From Chaenocephalus aceratus (taxonomy: Eukaryota; Chordata; Actinopteri; Perciformes; Channichthyidae), in NCBI GenBank assembly GCA_023974075.1, contig CM043790.1, positions 2,908,523 through 2,972,522 of the forward strand: a stretch of 64,000 nucleotides of DNA. The letters are read 5' to 3'. The position numbers and the translations under genes were made by a program. Below the pieces are notes generated by a model. The model made no database searches, was not told where the DNA came from, and saw only the letters and a list, made by a program, of their open reading frames with translations. Shown here in pieces: positions 1-11,065 of the stretch (its first letter is position 1; each line of letters starts with the position of its first letter).

Positions 1-540
1 GCGACTTACAATAAGTACATTCGACCAGGAAGACACAACCTTGAAGAAAACAGAATCATATAAGTACATCAGGTTTCATAGAGCCAAGCATTTCAAGTGC
101 TACTCAACTGGCTATAGATAAGCCAGTCCTTTATTAGTATATAAGTGCTCTGTTAGCAGTTCTTTGTTAGTAATTCTATATCGCTCGAGGTGGAGTCGAA
201 AGAGATGAGTTTTCAGTCTGCGCCGGAAGACCAAGGGAAGCCAATTTCTGCTGGCCTCCTCTCGCAACAGAGAGTGCAATCTACTGTTTCACCATAACAT
301 GTAGAGGGGCGCTGTTTCACTATTTGTAAAATACTCAATGAGAATGGAGGAGAGACGGGCCGGCAGCAACACACAGCACAGAAATATTACCGAAACCAAA
401 CGAAGTGTTTTTATTTATTTATTAAAATTATAACTACAATCCGAAAAAACAGGGGAAGCCAGGCTTCCCTTGGCCTCCAGGAGAAAATGCCACTGCCCAA
501 GTTGCTTGTTGATCCGGGGTGACCAGAGCGGGCGACACTA
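1..540. other. left-edge spacer, no recognised gene
   Basis: No coding region or repeat family is recognised. The stretch holds an AT-rich half and a short segment rich in direct CTGGCCTCC-like words. It ends where a DIRS recombinase reading frame begins. Confidence 0.4.
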
Positions 541-1029
541 AGACCGAACCCCTCCTTTGTGCCCAAGAGCCTAAGGAGTGCGTTCAGGTCGAGGGCTATT
601 CAGTTGGGGGGCTTTAGTCTTCCACCCCATAGTGGGGCCAGGGATGCTAAATTACACCTCCTCCCGGTGCGTGCGCTAGCATGTTATGTAGAGCGCACGG
701 ATGCCATTAGACGCACTGAACAGCTGTTTGTGTGCTTTGGGGGCGGTGTGATCGGGAAAGCTCTGTCCAAGAAGCGCCTGGCAGGCTGGCTCTGCGAGTG
801 CATCTCAAATGCCTACGGACAGGCGGGGAGAGCCTTCCCCACGGGGGTCCGTGCGCACTCTACACGGGCTGTGGCTGTGTCAACAGCCTTATTCAGCGGT
901 GTGAGTGTGGAGGACATATGCACGGCGGTGTCTTGGTCAATGCCAGGCCTCTTCATAAAGTTTTATCTCTTAGACATGTCTGGCTCCTTTTCATCGTCTG
1001 TGCTTGCTGGGGCAACACAGGACTGGTGA
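541..1029 (+). pseudogene. DIRS-type tyrosine recombinase, C-terminal part
   Basis: This reads as the C-terminal half of the tyrosine recombinase of a DIRS retrotransposon, the enzyme that integrates the circular DNA copy without target duplication. Visible landmarks in order are LLPVRALACYVERTD, the RAHSTRAVA box with the catalytic His and Arg (H-x-x-R), GVSVEDICTAVSW, and FIKFYLLD with the candidate nucleophile Tyr. About 155 residues are open up to a TGA. The N-terminal half and all upstream Gag, RT and RNase H coding are absent, so this is a 5'-truncated relic. The same GxSVEDICTAxSWS signature recurs in the larger DIRS copy near 12.45 kb. Confidence 0.8.
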
Positions 1030-1900
1030 GGAGGGAGGGGGGCTGTGGGTCAGTTGGCATCTGACCCCCTCCCCGGGCGCAATGCGCTTACGTTTTTTCC
1101 CAGGCCCCGGTCCCGGGGCACGTGGCGCGCACTGGGCCCGTAAGGGGCTGAAGGACTCTTTCCCCCTGCTTCAGGGCAGGAGGGGAGAGCCCTCCACATT
1201 ATAGTCCATACACATTCTTCACGGGGTAAGCGTGTCTGAGTGTGGGGGACATGGGGCACTTGCGCTCTCCCCATGCTCCTTAGGGACTCGGGAGAGGTGG
1301 TGCACAGTGAGCCCATACAGGGCTGGGGACTCTCTCCGTCTGCCTATGGGCGGACGGGGGGGAGCCCTCAGCACTGTTTTCCGAGCACACTTTTCGCGAG
1401 GTAAGCGCGGCAGAGTGTGCTCGGTCAGCCGCAGCCCAGACTTCTCCACGGATACAACCGAGGTGAGTGAGGCACAGTGGCTGCTAACCAGAAAGCCGGT
1501 CAGGGAGTGAGGTGGAACGGTGTTGTTGGATGACAGCGAGTGTATACATCGGGGCTCCGCCCACTGTACCCATAGAGTCCAGTAGAGGGCCTGTGAGAGA
1601 TATAACGTATGGTAACCCTTGTCTATAAGCACAGACGGAGCCCTCTACCTGGGGCCCTGTCTGTCCTATGCTGCTTGCTGAATAGAAGTGTATGATGACA
1701 GTCAGGAGGCGAGGCCTCCTTTTATACGGTGGGATGCACGCACATTCAGGTAGGCCCGCCCCGGGGCCGGCTACGTTATTTGGAAGTCTCAGTGGATGAA
1801 TGCTTGCATGATATGATCAAGGGGTAGTACCCATAGACTCCAGTAGAGGACTCAGCCTGTGCTTATATAACCATACGTAACCCCTCGTTTCTTCTGACTC
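1030..1900 (+). repeat. DIRS 3' non-coding tail with tandem and inverted repeats
   Basis: GC-rich DNA follows the recombinase stop. Two diverged units with a period near 175 bp each end in a TTCxCGxGGTAAGCG-like block (GTAAGCG at 1226 and 1401). From 1550 on, CCCATAGAxTCCAGTAGAG occurs twice in direct orientation. Words such as ACGTATGGT and its complement ACCATACGT are inverted. This fits the terminal and internal complementary region of a DIRS element. The exact right end, about 1885-1900, is uncertain. Confidence 0.55.
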
Positions 1901-3245
1901 AACTGTGGTTAAGGTGGAGTGTACCTCTGACATTAGAGATCTAAAACAACATGACATGAAAGTGAGAAACTTGAGCAAAGGTGAAGTATTTCTATTCCCT
2001 ACGTATCTTAAACTAGTACATACGTCACTGAGTGGGCGTGTTGCCTTTTCTTACACTTCATTACTTCCTTAAACACATGCATTGCGCATACATACAGAAA
2101 TAGAGAAATTATATTTTAAGCAGGACAGAAACCTGGGCTAACCTCACTTGTGTGTTTGGGGGGCATATCAGAAGGATCATTTCTTAACCTGCATTGCAAA
2201 TATATAGCATTGTAACCTTAAAATCTAGAGAAATAACACAGCTGGTGCAGTTTTCCTTCTAGGGTTTAACACATTTCAACGGCAATATTGCGTTTCCCCT
2301 CAAGTTCATAGAACATTTTAACATGCTTCCTCTCAGCAGAATATGGCCTCTTTAATGCCAGTATAAAAATACATTTTTTTGCTTAAATTTACTTCAACAT
2401 AAGTTTAATTTTTTACTTAATAGCACTTTAGAAAGACAGATTGTGAACCCACACTGTGTAACCACATTGAGTCGCGGAAAAAGTCTTATTGCATCGTGCT
2501 GTGACATCAGTGAGTCGGGTCTAAACTCACTCACGGTGTATGTGGTGTGACTTCATGGAGTTTGTTCCCATGGGTCCCCTCCCCCACCCTTAAAGATTCA
2601 TGCATGTTATGTTCAGGGATGGAGCGAGGCCATCAGAAGTGCTGCCTCCTCCTCCTCCCTACAGGCGGCTGATATTTCCCCTGACAACCAAAGCCTCTTC
2701 CTGATCTAAATATTATTTATCATACTTGTGAAGGCACTTCCTGCCTGGTTCATTATGCATGTTCCATACTTCAGCCACACAGGTATATGGATCCTTCCGG
2801 AAAGCACCCTTAAAAAATCTAGCTAATGAATACTGTCCAATGCCTTTTGGAATTGAATGCGAGTAGCAATAAATAAAAAACAGTGACAGTGATTTTTTTC
2901 TCCTGATCATCATGAAAAATCCATGCTCTAACAAATGTGATGGTCAAATTAATAGATGGAAAGAACAGTGAAAAGGACGGACAGAGAGGAAGATAGTATC
3001 GGTTAATGTGGAGAGAAGATAGGAGCAAATGACTGCTGGCTGACAATGTCATCAGTTTGTCGGATGTTGCCATGGAAACGGTCCAAAGTTCAACTATGAC
3101 AAACACAGGTAAGTGTTTAGAGTGAGAGAGAGGGAGAGAGAACATTACATGTCCATTCAGTGGCTCACATTTGGAAATGATTATTGTTGCTGTTTTTTGT
3201 ATTAAGGGAAAATGGAACAGTACTTTTTCTTGTTTCAAAATGTAA
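1901..3245. other. AT-rich spacer
   Basis: I see no gene, RNA or repeat family here. Short open frames are present but lack any recognisable motif, and the composition is ordinary AT-rich intergenic or intronic DNA. Confidence 0.4.
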
Positions 3246-3474
3246 GGCGCAACAGGATTTAGAAAAGCTTGTCCATGCTTTTATTTTCAGTAGACTCGAC
3301 TACTGCAATAGTGTATTCACAGGGCTCACTAAAAATCTATCAGAAAGCTGCAGCTGATTCAGAACCTGCTGCTCTGCTCGGCTGCTCGAGTACTCTGGCT
3401 TCATAAATATTGATTTTTAAATACTACTGCTAGTTTTTAAATCACTAAATGGCTTAGGACCTAGGTATATAGAC
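3246..3474 (+). pseudogene. L2-type LINE reverse transcriptase, C-terminal fragment (left part)
   Basis: The + strand translation includes KLVHAFIFSRLDYCNS, GLTK and later FKSLNGLGPRYID. These match the thumb and C-terminal region of L2/CR1-type LINE reverse transcriptases. Stops interrupt the frame. The text breaks exactly at the ATATAGAC target site of the foldback element and resumes at 6441, so both parts are one older LINE copy. Confidence 0.75.
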
Positions 3475-4533
3475 AACCCAGTCTCACAAAAAAACGTGTA
3501 ATAACTATGTTGGTCCATAACGTAGGATGTAGTATTTCTACAAAAACGCCTCTGAAATTGTAAGATCCCTACGTTTTTTTTCACCATTCATTCCAATGGC
3601 TGGCGTCTATGTCACTTGATCTTCACATTTCTCCCTGCAGAAATATGAGTTTTATTTCAGATGTGTGCAGTGGATGTACATGATCTTTAGTTTGCTAGTT
3701 ATTACGAAGATTACTTCAGGAAATGGTGTATACAACGTTTTCATTGTCATTTTCATTGCTGCTATCGATATTATTTCTGTTATGTTGTGTAACTGTTTAA
3801 TGGTGTTATCTTTATTGCTACCCCCTTCCCTCCCAAAGTATAGTGTTGGTCCACAGCGCAAACGTATTAGTTTAACAAAATCCGCATCTAAAATGGTGCA
3901 GAAACGTTATTTCCCCTGTACAATTCCAGTCTCACATCTCACAGCACATCGTCATTAACAAATACCGGAAACAGACCGAAAACACTTTATTCCGAGTGTG
4001 CTTGCTTTTCTCTTTGAAAGTCATCACATAACGGCATTGTAATACACGGTTCGGCTGCTTTACATATTACATATCTGCTGTGGTTCTCTTTTTTTTTTAG
4101 AGCCCTGATGAGAAGACTTCTAGACAAACATGAGGAACTGCCGCCACACTGGAAACGTGACGTGGATCATAAATATATCAACAATTAAACAACATCTTAC
4201 ATTTCTTTTCACACAATACGTCTCCTTGCAGTATCAACACTAATTCGGCTGACTTTTATATTTGATCCAATTGGTAGATAGGCTGTATTTACACCATAAA
4301 GGTGCACAGCTGATATAAAGGGACACCTAGTGGTTAAAGCATGTTTTGAATGTCATTATTTTTATTATTAGATATGAATAGAATCCCTATAAACTATGTT
4401 CATTACTCGTTATTCTCTACTAATAGTTAAGTAAAGACTGTATATAATGACTATTTTGCACATCCCGTTCAAGATTTTCTAAGGTTTATTGTCATATCAA
4501 TAGGCCTTCACAACTGTGGTGTAGTTCTGCAAT

Positions 4534-4797
4534 GAATGAAAAACTTGGGTCGCAGGTTCCTCAACAGTGCATTACAAGACATCTATCAATATTTGTGCAT
4601 ACCTCCAGCAATGTTAACTATGTTGAAGCACTTATTTTAACTGATATTATATATGTATTATACTCTTATAAGATGTACATGTATGTAGATAGTATAAGAA
4701 ATGTGCAGAATATGACAATTTAATGGTGGCGGTACACATATTGAAAGATGTCTTGTGATGCACTGTTGAGGAACCTGTGACCAAAGTTTTCATCTCC
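4534..4797. repeat. nested hairpin repeat inside the foldback element
   Basis: AGGTTCCTCAACAGTGCAT at about 4554 is answered by its complement near 4760, with flanking ATGAAAA and CAAGAC words also inverted. This forms a palindrome of about 260 bp with a 150-bp loop. It may be a small MITE inserted in the larger element. Confidence 0.55.
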
Positions 4798-4929
4798 GGC
4801 CTTGTCAGGTATTGAACAATCAATAAATAAAGAACACAGAATATTAAATATAAAACACAGAATTTGTGTGATTATACTAAATGATTTACAAATAAACACT
4901 ACTGCATATTTACAACTGTTACACATGCT

Positions 4930-4985
4930 GATGTAACGCAAATGTTCCAACTTGGGATCAATAAAGTATATCTTATCTTAAGATA
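4930..4985 (+). repeat. LINE-like 3' tail
   Basis: The words ACTTGGGATCAATAAAGTAT followed by TATCTTATCTTA resemble the 3' ends of fish non-LTR elements, which stop in short simple repeats. Only the tail is present. Confidence 0.4.
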
Positions 4986-5904
4986 ATCAATGGCTCCTGC
5001 CATATTTGCACAATGTGCCTCTGAACCTTGACAAGTGCATGTTTCAGGCTCATCAATGAACAACAGGAGGGGTCACACACATAAGACCAGCTGTTAAATA
5101 AAGCTCTTCTGACCTTAGCTGGCATGTGTGTATATATATATTAATGCTGCCCATTATGGGCACAAGCAATTTTCACCCATTTATTAATTTATGTTTTAAA
5201 TGTGAGTGTTTCCTATCCCCTAAACCTCAAGGGATGTACAGTTTAATACTGGCAACTTCTTATTATGGGAAATACGAAAACGTCTTTTAAAACTACAACT
5301 CCCAGAAGAGACGTGCCATAGATAGAGAAAATATTGCGAAACACACAATAGCCAGCATGTGTAGTTCTGGGGACGGGGTGGGGGAGGGGGGGACGCGGTG
5401 GACCCGTTCAAATCCAGTTTTGGACAGTCTGCCGTGGTTCCATCCCTTTCAAGTGCTGTTCGACGCTCGGCACACTCTCCATCACAGAGCTTGAGGACTA
5501 TCACGGGGTTTGTCAAGCGAAGCGGAGAGAATACTTACTTCCGGGTGTAATATTCTGTAAAGCAAATGAGCTGCTCCGACCCTCGGTCCTGACGGACTCC
5601 AACTTGTGTTTATTAATCAAACAAATAAATAAAAACAAGGATAATTATGTGTTATTGTTGAGTAAATGGAGAATTGCACAGGGGAAAATAACGTATCTAT
5701 TGTGGTGATTGACATTATTCACCCACGGATCTTAGGGTATTGTTCTGCACGGACATTTTAGTGAGCCGGACTTCCTGTCTCCGCCGGTCTTCGCTTCCCG
5801 AGCGTGAAGTTGTTTACATGTGTTTTGAGATGCTAAATAAAAGTCTAGCTTGTAACTTTGATACCCCGCCTCCGACTCCCATCTCTCGGCACCACACTAT
5901 GCCA
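4986..5904. other. interior of the foldback element, no gene
   Basis: No transposase motif is seen. A G-rich run near 5375-5400 (GGGGACGGGGTGGGGGAGGGG) could form a quadruplex. The rest is unclassified. Confidence 0.4.
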
Positions 5905-6440
5905 CAATTTTAGATGCGGATTTTGTTAAACTAATACGTTTGCACTGTGGACCAACACTATACATTGACGGGGAAGGGGGTAGCAATAAAGATAACACCA
6001 TTTTACACAACATAACAGAAATAATATCGATAGCAGCGTCCCTAGAAACCACCTTGGTAACAATGAAAACGTTGTATAGACACAATTTCTTGAAGTAATC
6101 TTCATAATAACTAGCAAACTAAAGATCATGTACATCCACTGCACACATAATCTGAAATAGCAACTCATATTTCTCGCATCAAATGACATCAAAATGCATT
6201 TTAATGGCCAAACTAACCTTAAAATAGGCATTTTACACCGAGAATAAAACGAATGTCGGCCATGTTTTTTTTTCTGCAGGGAGAAATGTGAAGATCACGT
6301 GACATAGACGCCAGCCATTGGAATGAATGGTGAAAAAAACCGTAGGCATCTTACAATTTCAGAGGCGTTTTTGTAGAAATACTACATCCTACGTTGTGGA
6401 CCAACGTAGTTATTACACGTTTTTTTACGAGACTGGGTTG

Positions 6441-6635
6441 ATATAGACGACCTCCTCCATCACTATGAAGCATCCAGGAGTCAGGTCTTCTGGGTTGGGT
6501 CTGCTCTCTGTTCCGAGAATAACCACTAAACATGGAAAAGCAGCTTAGTTATTATGCCCCAACAATTTGGAACAAGCTGCCTAAATCATGCACGTCCGCC
6601 GAAACACTTCCTATTTTTAAATCCCGACTGGGTGG
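6441..6635 (+). pseudogene. L2-type LINE, C-terminal fragment (right part)
   Basis: The coding sense resumes directly after the foldback element with DDLLHHYEASRSSG-like, WKSSL and NKLPKSCTSAETLP-like segments. These are typical of the end of L2 ORF2. Joining it to the left part restores the expected order YID-DLL. It decays after about 6635 and is followed by a short GAATCTCTGTGGATTCTCTGTGG direct repeat. Confidence 0.75.
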
Positions 6636-7874
6636 TGAATCTCTGTGGATTCTCTGTGGATTCATCACATATTAATAAGTGTAGCTTTGTTAAGTTTTGT
6701 CTGTAAGTAGCATACATTTGGGTTCACGGGTTGCACTGAAAAGCTCTAACAAAGCAGCGTATCCTGACAGCCGGTGGCCCAGCGGCACCACGAACTGTCT
6801 CCTCTCCTTCCTCTGGCTCCACAGAAGCTGTGCCTCCCCCTAATCAATGCTGCCAGCTGCGCACGTATGCATCCACAACTCTGCCTTTTGAATCCTCAGA
6901 CTCACTAACACTTTGAATTCACCACACGGGAGGCTGAGACTAAAAGAGAATAAGGAGGAAGTAAAACATCAGGTTAATATGCAAAGAAAGAGCCGCAGCC
7001 CACCCTGCCTCAGTACCATCTTTAACCTCAGTCATTACTGTACAGGGCTGCTCTCCTCCTCTCTCCCCCCTCTCACCCTCACACACTCATTGAGGTCAGA
7101 AGACGGCCTATAGTCCCTGCAGCTAATGAGAGAGTGTGTAGCTCCAGATGGATACTGTGTGGTCGTCACATGTACTCGTTTGTTTGACTCCTCCCCCTGT
7201 TATCAGTGTGGCCGATTCTCCAGGGATTTCTAAAGCTGAATACTGTAGCTCAACCACATCTGACACACACACGCAACTCCACCCAAAGCACCTCCGACCT
7301 CAGACGAGGAGTAGATTAGGGCCTTTGGGAGAAGAGCAGGAGGGCGTCTCTCAGGCAGACACAAGCATAGCTGCAGCCAACAGGAGCACCATGGAAGCAG
7401 ATGGTTTTAGTTGCAGACAAATAATGAGAGCCAAGTGTCAGTTAGTCCATTTAGATTCAGATGACTTTATAGTCCATTAGATTTACAACAGTGAACGTTG
7501 TCTTTGGCACCGGCAAATATAACATCACTCATCATACGCAGAACAAACATCACATACACCTTGACATACATTTCAAACAATACCCATCTTAAAGTCTAAA
7601 AGTGAACAAGTGATGTATAACAAAAAAAGCACTGTGTGGATTGTTCTTTCACTGGTGTGTAAAACATTACAAATAAATAACTATATCTAGTGTCGATGAT
7701 TTAATCCGTTTTTTTCCATTTAGATTTCATTATAAATTTTCCAAGACATACATAACAAAAACACATCAAGGAAAAGCAAAAAAAAAAAAAGCAAAGTAAG
7801 GGTGGGGGAGCGAATACAGTGTTCCCATTCCCATTATTACTTATTGTATTGTTTTTGTCACACTCCTAGGTTTA
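6636..7874. other. spacer, no recognised gene
   Basis: Mixed-composition DNA containing only unsupported short open frames. 7480-7860 is AT-rich with A-runs. No RNA gene or repeat family is recognised. Confidence 0.4.
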
Positions 7875-8121
7875 TGTCACGGTTTTAGTGTTGTCTGTCT
7901 GGTTATGGGTTTTGTAAGTCTGTTCATTTGGTGTTTTGTCTTCCTCCTTGTGTTTTGTCTGGTCCTCCCTGTCGTTAGTTTCCCTGGTGTGTCTGATTGT
8001 GTTCACCTGTTGCCCTTGTGTTTCTCCCTCCCCTGTGCATCTGTGTCTTGTCCTGTGTATTTAGTCTTCCCATGTGTTCCATGTCGGTCCATTGTTTCCC
8101 CTCCATGTTTCCATGGTCTGT
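7875..8121 (+). repeat. TGTCACG-type teleost repeat, left half
   Basis: The repeat starts TGTCACGGTTTTAGTG and holds CGTTAGTTTCCCTGGTGTGTC and TTCACCTGTTGCCC. An inverted relative occurs at 52.5-52.86 kb with complementary text. It is cut at 8121/8122 by the DIRS element and continues at 13340, ending CATTTGGGTCC...CTGACA. Terminal bases TGTCA/TGACA are inverted. Confidence 0.65.
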
Positions 8122-8290
8122 GTTCTATTTCGTATATGGCTTCGCCCTCTAAGGCTATCGCTATTGGGTTATCCCTCTGCGCCCCCGCGCAGCACTGAAA
8201 CACTTGTAGTCCACGCCCACCCGCTAGGTGGGCCCCACCCTCGGGCCTCCTTCCGGTATAAATAGGAAGGTGGCCCGGCAATCTGCTCCC
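8122..8290 (+). repeat. DIRS left inverted terminal repeat with TATA promoter
   Basis: This starts GTTCTATTTCGTATATGG and is complementary to two places: its first about 48 bases to 12998-13046, and the following part to 13147-13290. TATAAATA at 8257-8264, inside the small palindrome CCTTCCGG...AGGAAGG, is a good core promoter about 75 bases upstream of the Gag ATG. Confidence 0.85.
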
Positions 8291-8335
8291 TCTTTTCTTC
8301 AGCAACCAGCAGTTTACTGAAGCACGAGAAAAATC

Positions 8336-9067
8336 ATGAGCAGCAATGATCATATCCGCATGTGTCCTTCGTGCAATACAGGATATATCATGAGCTATGA
8401 TTTACACCCGATATGCGCATCCTGCCTGGGGCCAGAGCACGCGGACGCGGCTCTCAGCCAGCAGATCGCATGTCCTCACTGTGTGCGTCTCCCATCATCC
8501 GACAGGAGGCAAAGGGCGGACGCTCTAGCTGCTGCGGGTGAGGAGGACGACTGGCCCATCCAGAACAGGGATGACAACCTGTTCCTGGAGGCGAGTGGGG
8601 GGCAGGAGTCGGACGACTCCTCCCCCGCCTCCATCCAGGGCTCGCCATGCGGCTCTCCCCTTCCCCCTCTTCCCCGGACGGGGGAGACGGGGTCGGAGCG
8701 AGAGTCAGAGGTGGCGGTCGAGCACGTGGTCCCCTTCTCCGTGGCCACGGCGCTACCGGCATTGGGAGGCATCATGCTGGAGCTGCCGGAGATAATCGGC
8801 AAAGCAGCAGCATGCAGAGGCCTCTCCGTTCCACGAGTACGGGAGAGGGTGGCTCTGGATGACATGGCCGGAGTATTTTCCCGGGTTCAGACGGGCAGGA
8901 GTGACCCGATCTGGCCGCGCTTCCCCGCCATTAGGCGTTACCAGGAAGGGGCAGCGGCGAACCCGAGGACCTTAAGGGCTCCGGTGGCCACCTTTGTTCC
9001 CTTCACTAAGGTGGAGGGGTTCACGGCGAGGTTTTTCCAACCACACCCGCTCTGGAACCGAGCTTAA
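8336..9067 (+). pseudogene. DIRS Gag-like protein, N-terminal part
   Basis: A 243-codon frame begins at the first ATG after the promoter. The N-terminus carries CPSC...CASC and later CPHC cysteine pairs, a zinc-ribbon-like arrangement at residues about 10-55. An acidic, Ser/Pro-rich linker follows at about 75-125, then a hydrophobic helical segment (FSVATALPALGGIMLELPEIIG). Such proteins package the RNA of DIRS elements. The TAA at the end is premature: Gag-like coding continues in another frame just after it (SLTAFFGVRQ from about 9061). The product of this copy would be truncated. Confidence 0.7.
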
Positions 9068-9761
9068 CGGCGTTTTTCGGGGTTAGACAGGCCAACTTGG
9101 TCGCCGGACGGCGCCCTATGTTGACCACCCCCAAAGACCAGTATGTCGCCGCCAGGCTGACCGGGCGCACCAGTGTGCGTTCCAGGCGTCCATCGCGTTG
9201 CTGACCAACTCGGTGGTGACGTTGGTCGAACGGTCCACCACCGTAGCTCCAGAGGAGGCAGAGGAGATCGCTAAGGCGGCCAGCACGGCACTCACGCTGT
9301 GCGCAGCCGTGGCAGTCTCCCAGGCCAGAATCACGGCCTGGATGACTCAGATCCAGCGCCACCTTTGGTTGCAGCAGGCAGCGGTGACAGAGCCAGCCAG
9401 GAAGGTGCTGCTGGAAGCTCCGATCAGCTCGGACGGGCTGTTCGGACCCCAGTTCCTGGCCATGGTCGAGTCCATGAAGGCGGCATCGGAGCAAGCGGAG
9501 GACATCCGCCAGCACGTCAGCTGGCTCCAGCCAGCAGGGAAGCCGCAACGGCGCCAGCGGCAGCAGCAGCAGCCAACCCAGCCACAGCGGCAGACGGACA
9601 GACACGCGCAACAGCCGAGGCGTCAGAGTCGTCCGTCAGCGGCGGGGGCACCGTCCTGCGCCTCCGGCCCCCCACCAGAGAGGGGGGGCAAGAAGGGAGT
9701 GAGATACTCCCGTTCGGCGTCTGCTCCACGAGAGCCGCCGAAGAAGCAAAGCCGGCCTTGA
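9061..9761 (+). pseudogene. DIRS Gag-like protein, C-terminal part, two frameshifts
   Basis: After the premature stop the coding sense shifts one frame (SLTAFFGVRQANLVAGRRP). It shifts again near 9152 to QADRAHQCAFQAS and stays open to the TGA at 9759-9761. The second part has an alanine-rich helical region (VVTLVERSTTVAPEEAEEI) and a C-terminal tail dominated by Gln, Arg and Ser, consistent with nucleic-acid binding. A 150-bp piece of this region is duplicated at 10401-10557. Confidence 0.65.
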
Positions 9762-9765
9762 CGGT

Positions 9766-10191
9766 TTGGGGGGGAGTGTGAAGGAAATAAAAAAACGATT
9801 ATTTCCCAACATGTTGTCTGAGTCATCAGTTACAAATGTATTTCACATATCCTCCACCCTGGGTGAACCAGCTGCCTATGACCTATCGGTTAATAGCCAG
9901 CAGAGTTCGTTACAAAAGCCTGCACTATTTAATCTATCGATTAATAAGCGGCAGAGCACAGTAACTACACCAGCTGCCTCCAATCTGTTGATTAGTAGGC
10001 AGCAGGAGTCGCTGCAGAGGCCTGATGGTTATGACTTTTCGGTTATTAAACCACAGACCTCGCGGCATTCCTCTGTCCGAGATATGCCACCTACACACGG
10101 TCACAATGCCCATGAGCGCCGTGGTAACGCCTCATGTGGATATCACTGCACACACCCCCATCCATCCTCTGAGCGTGTACGCGCGTCATGA
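9766..10191 (+). pseudogene. repeat-coded ORF in DIRS, copy A
   Basis: The ORF contains four consecutive imperfect units of 17 codons (9871-9921, 9922-9972, 9973-10023, 10024-10077). They share a pattern (D/N)LS(V/I)N-x-x-Q-S. Unit starts read AAYDLSVN, ALFNLSIN, AASNLLIS and DGYDFSVI. The following segment (HGHN...) is out of frame relative to copy B: two bases are missing just after CACGGTCACAAT (near 10107), and the frame ends soon after. I recognise no domain. It lies between Gag and RT, where DIRS elements normally have only a short linker. Confidence 0.5.
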
Positions 10192-10400
10192 TGAGAAGCG
10201 GAGTGAAATGCAGCGTGTGGAGGTTTCCTCACAGCCCTTTCGCTCTAGGCCCACCTTGGGTTACCTCACGGGCAGCGGCGGCGAGGGCTTTGGCGTGGCT
10301 CGTCGTCATGACAACCACAACACATCTCGAGCATGCGCCCGCTATCAGAGTGTTTCTCGGAGTGGCAGCGCGTGTTTCTGATGGACAGATGGATGAGCAG

Positions 10401-10557
10401 CTGACCGGGCGCACCAATGTGCGTTCCAGGCGTCAGCAGCGGCAAACAACATCGCTTTGCTGACCAACTCGGTGGTGACGTTGGTCGAGCGATCCACCAC
10501 CGTGGCTCCAGAGGAGTCGGAGGAGATCGCTAAAGCGGCCAGCACAGCGCTCAAAAA
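10401..10557 (+). repeat. duplicated Gag segment inside DIRS
   Basis: CTGACCGGGCGCACCA and the following about 150 bases repeat 9157-9295 almost unchanged, including GACGTTGGTCGA and AGCGGCCAGCACxGC. The offset to the original is 1244 bp, against 715 bp between the two repeat-coded blocks. A tandem duplication followed by a deletion of about 529 bp explains both numbers. Confidence 0.75.
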
Positions 10558-11065
10558 AGGAGGGCACCGTCCCGCACCGACGAAGGCTGCCTATGACCTG
10601 TCGGTTAATAGCCAGCCGGGTTCGGTACAAAAGCCTGCGCTATTTAATCTATCGATTAATAAGCGGCGGAGCACAATAATTACACCAACTGCCTCCAATC
10701 TGATGATTAGTAGGCGGCATGGTTCGCGACAGATTTCTGATGGTTATGACTCTTCGGTTATTAAACCACAGACCTCGCGGCATTCTTCTGTCCGAGATAC
10801 GCCACCTATACACGGTCATAATAAGCCCATGAGAGCAGTGGTAACGCCTCATGTGGATATTACTGCACACACCTCCATCCATCCTCTGAGCGTGTACACG
10901 TCTCATGATGCGAGGCGGAGTGATACGCAGCGTGTGGAGGCCTCCGCACAGCCCTTGGGTTGTCTCGAGGGCTTTGGAGTGGCTCGTCGTCATGACAACC
11001 ACAACACATCTCGAACAGGCGCCCGCTGTCAGAGTGTTTCTCGGCGTGGCAGCGCCTGTGTTTGA
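10457..11065 (+). CDS. fusion of Gag fragment and 17-residue repeats, copy B
   Basis: A 202-codon frame joins a 32-residue Gag piece (LTNSVVTLVERSTTVAPEES) to a second set of four 17-residue units. The units start at 10586 (AAYDLSVN, ALFNLSIN, TASNLMIS, DGYDSSVI). A His/Arg/Ser-rich tail contains HPLSVYTSHDARRS and RRHDNHNTSRTGARCQS. It has no stop or frameshift across the repeats, unlike copy A. It starts with TTG here, so the real start may lie upstream or be absent. The tail leads directly into the RT region. Function unknown; it may simply be linker sequence of the polyprotein expanded by duplication. Confidence 0.4.
   Translation: MLTNSVVTLVERSTTVAPEESEEIAKAASTALKKGGHRPAPTKAAYDLSVNSQPGSVQKPALFNLSINKRRSTIITPTASNLMISRRHGSRQISDGYDSSVIKPQTSRHSSVRDTPPIHGHNKPMRAVVTPHVDITAHTSIHPLSVYTSHDARRSDTQRVEASAQPLGCLEGFGVARRHDNHNTSRTGARCQSVSRRGSACV

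Larger units (their letters stand above)
3475..6440. mobile_element. 3-kb foldback DNA element with long terminal inverted repeats
   Basis: The element begins AACCCAGTCTC and ends GAGACTGGGTTG. It is flanked by ATATAGAC at 3467-3474 and 6441-6448, a probable 8-bp TSD (or 7 bp if the terminal C belongs to the element). The left arm to about 3915 is inverted against about 5905-6440. Matching words include CGTGTAATAACTA, ACTACATCCTACG complemented, and TTTAACAAAATCCGCATC complemented. The right arm has roughly 95 extra bases near 6165-6260. A further inverted match (GTTATTTCCCCTGT near 3908, complement near 5680) lies deeper. No transposase is visible, so it is non-autonomous. Superfamily is not assigned. 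Confidence 0.8.

Noticed and set aside
7905..8198. 97-residue hydrophobic ORF at 7.9-8.2 kb
   Set aside because: It crosses the boundary between the TGTCACG repeat and the DIRS terminal repeat, so it is chimeric. The inverted repeat copy at 52.6 kb gives a similar accidental frame.
8003..9611. Antisense and alternative-frame ORFs over the DIRS Gag region
   Set aside because: They are GC-driven shadows of the Gag frame, which alone carries the cysteine pairs and follows the TATA box.
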